From: Nitratiruptor sp.
Lineage (GTDB): Bacteria > Campylobacterota > Campylobacteria > Campylobacterales > Nitratiruptoraceae
Direction: 5' to 3'
NCBI GenBank assembly: GCA_015494505.1
Contig: WGBB01000003.1
Coordinates: forward strand, 1-9,356
DNA: 9,356 bases
Position 1 is the stretch's first letter. Each line of letters starts with the position of its first letter. Under the pieces are notes generated by a model, which ran no database searches, was not told the DNA's origin, and worked only from the letters and a program-made list of their open reading frames with translations. Shown here piece by piece: positions 7,319-9,356 of this stretch. Position numbers and translations under genes: made by a program.

Positions 7319-7376
7319 GCTCTCGCTCCGTTGCTATTTTGTTGCTTGTGGGGATATTATCGAACGGGAGAAAAAA
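7319..7376 (-). promoter_or_regulatory. Gap between kinase and receptor genes with a possible promoter
   Basis: This 58-bp gap is the longest untranslated stretch inside the leftward run. Read leftward it holds a T-run directly after the kinase stop, a GATAAT -10-like hexamer (7361-7356) with only a poor -35 (TTAAAT-like) 17 bp before it, and then the ribosome site GGAG 7 nt before the receptor ATG. A direct repeat GTTGCT (plus strand 7330-7335 and 7341-7346) has an 11-bp period. No hairpin precedes the T-run, so it is not a convincing terminator. The promoter call is weak; read-through from the kinase is equally likely. Confidence 0.3.
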
Positions 7377-8594
7377 TTATTTAAAAGTTACGCTAAAGAT
7401 ATTTTTGCCCTCTTCGTAGCGGTAGCGGAGCGAGAAGCCGTGGAGTCTGAGGATGTTGTCTACCAGATAGAGTCCCAGGCCAAAACCGCTCTTTTTGCCC
7501 TCTTTGCTAAAAGGTTCGAGGTAGTGCTCTAGAGGTGCTTGGAGTTTGGTGCCGAGGTTAGTGAAGTGTACGGCGCCGTCATCGATGACGATTGTAACAT
7601 GTCCATCGCTAGCATATTTGAGGGCGTTGTCGATGAGGTTTTTCAATGCGATAGCCATGAGGCGATAGTCCGCTTGGATAGCGGGATTGGCTTTTTTTAC
7701 GATAGTAAGATCGTTTTTATCGAACATCCCGATATTGATGGCTTCGTCTAAAATGTCGCTTATGGGCAATTGTTCGAAGTTCGGTTTGATTTTGGAGTTG
7801 ACGGCTTCTATTGCGGCTAGTTCATTGATGAGGGAGTTGAGTTTTTCAAATATCTGCACCAGGCGCTGGCGTTGCTTGGGATCTTCTACCATTTCGGCCT
7901 GGATGCGTCCTTTGGTGATGGGGGTCTTGAGCTCGTGCATGATATTGCGCAAAAGCAGTTTGCGCGAGTTTTGGATGCTCTTGAGGCTTTGAGCGGCGTT
8001 GTCGAGGGCGTTGGCGACTTCAGTGAGTTCCTTGAAGCCTTGGATATCGAGATCGAGATCGAGCTGGCCCTGGGAGAATTTGCCTATCTCTTTGGTGATT
8101 TTTTTTAGGGGTCTGAGCTTGAGTAGCATGAGGATATATATAAGCAGGAGCAGCCCTAAAGTGACAGCAAAGATGGTGGTATAGAGAACTTTGAGGGACT
8201 CCATGTTTTTGGCTATGTCTTTAAGGAGTATCACATTGCCGAAACTCTGTACCAGATAGTAGTAGTGCCCTCTTTTTTTGAGCACGATTACTTGGCCGAT
8301 GGGGAATTTGCGCTTTTTAATAGGTTTGGCGCCATCGAGGATGGTGCGCACCTCTTTAAGGTGCATAATGGGCACGAGGTCGAGAGATTCGAAGTTTTGG
8401 AGGAGTTCGTCCGGGTTTTTGAAGTTTGCTATTTGAAAAATTATCGATTGGGAAATATAGTCGAAACGTTTTTGGCGCTGATAGCGTTCAGCGGTGTCGA
8501 TATATTTGAGCGAGAGCACGTACGCTCCCGCGATGCCGAGAAAACCCAAAAGAAAAATTATGGTTATCCATAAAAAAATGGAGCTCTTTTTCAT
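7377..8594 (-). CDS. Sensor histidine kinase, ArsS/CprS-like
   Basis: The 405-residue inner-membrane kinase has TM1 (about 7-29), a periplasmic sensor of about 105 residues, TM2 (about 136-158) and a HAMP-like linker (about 158-208). The dimerisation/phosphoacceptor helix carries MHELKTPITKGRI (H220). The ATPase domain has an N-box (KNLIDNALKY, 318-327) and a G-box GFGLGL (370-375). The HELKTPITKG form is what I associate with the ArsS family of Campylobacterota, which includes H. pylori ArsS and C. jejuni CprS. The D-box is unusual: where DxGxG is expected the sequence reads TNLGTKL (345-351), with Asn for Asp. The ATG overlaps the regulator stop as ATGA, so the pair is coupled. The stimulus is not shown by sequence; the preceding gene, probably HtrA-like, would fit an envelope-stress signal as in C. 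jejuni. Confidence 0.9.
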   Translation of the reverse strand: MKKSSIFLWITIIFLLGFLGIAGAYVLSLKYIDTAERYQRQKRFDYISQSIIFQIANFKNPDELLQNFESLDLVPIMHLKEVRTILDGAKPIKKRKFPIGQVIVLKKRGHYYYLVQSFGNVILLKDIAKNMESLKVLYTTIFAVTLGLLLLIYILMLLKLRPLKKITKEIGKFSQGQLDLDLDIQGFKELTEVANALDNAAQSLKSIQNSRKLLLRNIMHELKTPITKGRIQAEMVEDPKQRQRLVQIFEKLNSLINELAAIEAVNSKIKPNFEQLPISDILDEAINIGMFDKNDLTIVKKANPAIQADYRLMAIALKNLIDNALKYASDGHVTIVIDDGAVHFTNLGTKLQAPLEHYLEPFSKEGKKSGFGLGLYLVDNILRLHGFSLRYRYEEGKNIFSVTFK

Positions 8595-9250
8595 GGGACA
8601 AATTTATACCCCACGCCGCGTACCGATACTACATAACGGGGGTTTTTAGGGTCTTCGCCCAGTTTATGGCGAATACGGCTGACAATCACATCGATAGTCT
8701 TAACCGAAGCGCTTTCGCTGAGGCTCTCGCAAGCATAGAGAAGCTCTTCGCGGTTGATGGGCTGGTTCGGGTGTTCTATGAGGTAGCTGAGTACCTCGTA
8801 TTCTGCCGGAGTGAGGGGAAGGGTCTGGTTTTTATAGACTATCTCACGCCTATTTTTATAGATACGAAATTCCGGCTCTTTAGGAGGTTTGGTGCGACGG
8901 CGGGTGATGGCTTTGAGCCTGGCTTCGAGCTCTTTGGGGTCGTAGGGTTTGGGAAGATAGTCGTCGGCTCCAAGTTCTAGACCTATCACCTTGTCGCTCA
9001 GATCGCTCCTGGCACTGCTGATGATGACGGGAATGTCGCTAAATTCACGCAGTTTTTTGAGGATCTCCAGTCCATCCATGCCGGGAAGGGTGAGATCGAG
9101 AATGAGCGCGTCGTAGTCCTTTTCGATATGGAGCGCAGAGAGCGCGATAAAAGGGTCCTCGTAATTTTTTACTTCTATGCCGTACTTTTTGAGATATTCG
9201 CTCAGAATCTCGGCAAGCTCTAGGTCATCTTCTATCATCACCACTTTCAT
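8591..9250 (-). CDS. OmpR-family response regulator, partner of the adjacent kinase
   Basis: The 219-residue protein has a receiver domain (1-about 118) and a winged-helix DNA-binding domain (about 127-219). The receiver has all key residues: the acidic pair D8/D9, phosphoacceptor D52 in LILDLTLPGMDG, the switch Ser79 and K101 in PKPYDPKEL. The output domain shows LTPAEYEVLSYL, the recognition-helix stretch TIDVIVSRIRHKLGE and the wing VRGVGYKF. It should bind DNA as a dimer on direct repeats when phosphorylated by the kinase encoded just downstream. The ATG has AAAGGA 5 nt upstream, immediately after a stable UUCG hairpin. If the preceding gene is an htrA homologue, the order matches the C. 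jejuni htrA-cprR-cprS cluster as I remember it. Confidence 0.93.
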   Translation of the reverse strand: MKVVMIEDDLELAEILSEYLKKYGIEVKNYEDPFIALSALHIEKDYDALILDLTLPGMDGLEILKKLREFSDIPVIISSARSDLSDKVIGLELGADDYLPKPYDPKELEARLKAITRRRTKPPKEPEFRIYKNRREIVYKNQTLPLTPAEYEVLSYLIEHPNQPINREELLYACESLSESASVKTIDVIVSRIRHKLGEDPKNPRYVVSVRGVGYKFVP

Positions 9251-9281
9251 GCATATCCTTTATCCCCCGAAGGGGAGAAGA
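9251..9281 (-). promoter_or_regulatory. Leader of the response regulator gene with UUCG hairpin next to its ribosome site
   Basis: Read leftward, this 31-bp gap contains UCCCC-UUCG-GGGGA (9276-9263): a 5-bp perfect stem closed by an extra-stable C(UUCG)G tetraloop, extendable by two A-U pairs past one mismatch. The ribosome site AAAGGA (9261-9256) begins one base after the core stem. No T-run follows, so it is not an intrinsic terminator. It could protect a processed mRNA end or tune translation of the regulator relative to the gene before it. Confidence 0.5.
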
Positions 9282-9356
9282 TCACTTGAGCACCACGATG
9301 AGCGGGATGCCCTGGCGTTTGATGAAGATCTTTTTGGGGCCTTTGTATTTGGCGAA
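9282..9356 (-). CDS. C-terminal 24 codons of an upstream gene, probably HtrA/DegP-type protease
   Basis: On the minus strand a frame is open from the window edge to a TGA at 9284-9282, encoding a peptide that includes KKIFIKRQGIPLIVVLK at its end. The pattern of a hydrophobic strand, basic-Gly turn and hydrophobic strand at the very C-terminus matches the end of the second PDZ domain of DegP/HtrA proteases (E. coli DegP ends similarly around IQRGDSTIYLLMQ). An htrA gene directly before a CprRS-type pair is also the arrangement I recall in C. jejuni. Only 24 residues are visible, so the coding call is fairly good but the identity is tentative. It ends 31 bp before the regulator gene, suggesting the same transcript. 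Confidence 0.5.
   Translation of the reverse strand, partial: FAKYKGPKKIFIKRQGIPLIVVLK

Noticed and set aside
7371..7376. T-run (minus strand) after the kinase stop as a terminator
   Set aside because: No stem-loop precedes it, so termination cannot be supported.
9263..9276. UUCG hairpin as a rho-independent terminator
   Set aside because: Neither strand has a T-run after the stem, and the ribosome site for the regulator follows at once.

Overview
This window looks like chromosomal DNA from a Campylobacterota (epsilonproteobacterial) bacterium of moderate GC, of the Sulfurovum, Nitratifractor or Hydrogenimonas kind. That placement rests on recognising protein families: an ArsS/CprS-type histidine kinase, a DUF6394-type membrane protein beside a TIGFG-filter potassium channel, and a TonB-receptor plug type that I associate with this phylum. 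I could run no similarity search. Coding density is very high, neighbouring genes mostly overlap or nearly touch, and I see no mobile element, RNA gene or CRISPR array.

Left part (1-2704): the C-terminal two thirds of a patatin-like phospholipase reads rightward into the window. It meets, tail to tail with a 6-bp overlap, a leftward pair made of a small four-helix membrane protein (DUF6394-like) followed 2 bp later by a two-TM, double-RCK potassium channel. A 59-bp divergent control region (2705-2763) separates this pair from a rightward NUDIX hydrolase (2764-3216), whose last 36 bp overlap the next leftward gene in antisense.

Right part (3181-9356): everything reads leftward and may form one long transcription unit. 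In transcription order it holds: the last 24 codons of a gene that is probably an HtrA/DegP-type protease; an OmpR-family response regulator; an ArsS/CprS-type histidine kinase (4-bp overlap with the regulator); a 58-bp gap with a possible promoter; a TonB-dependent receptor; a small exported YfiR-like protein (4-bp overlap, TTG start); and a membrane GGDEF-EAL protein (4-bp overlap, GTG start) in which both catalytic motifs and the inhibitory I-site are intact.

The most interesting content is the last trio. An outer-membrane receptor, a periplasmic protein and an inner-membrane c-di-GMP enzyme are translationally coupled, which suggests a trans-envelope route from an external ligand or envelope state to c-di-GMP. 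The wiring resembles the Pseudomonas YfiBNR logic, but with a TonB receptor in the outer-membrane position. Lying just downstream of an envelope-stress-type protease/two-component cluster, the whole right part can be read as one cell-envelope sensing block. That functional link is inference.
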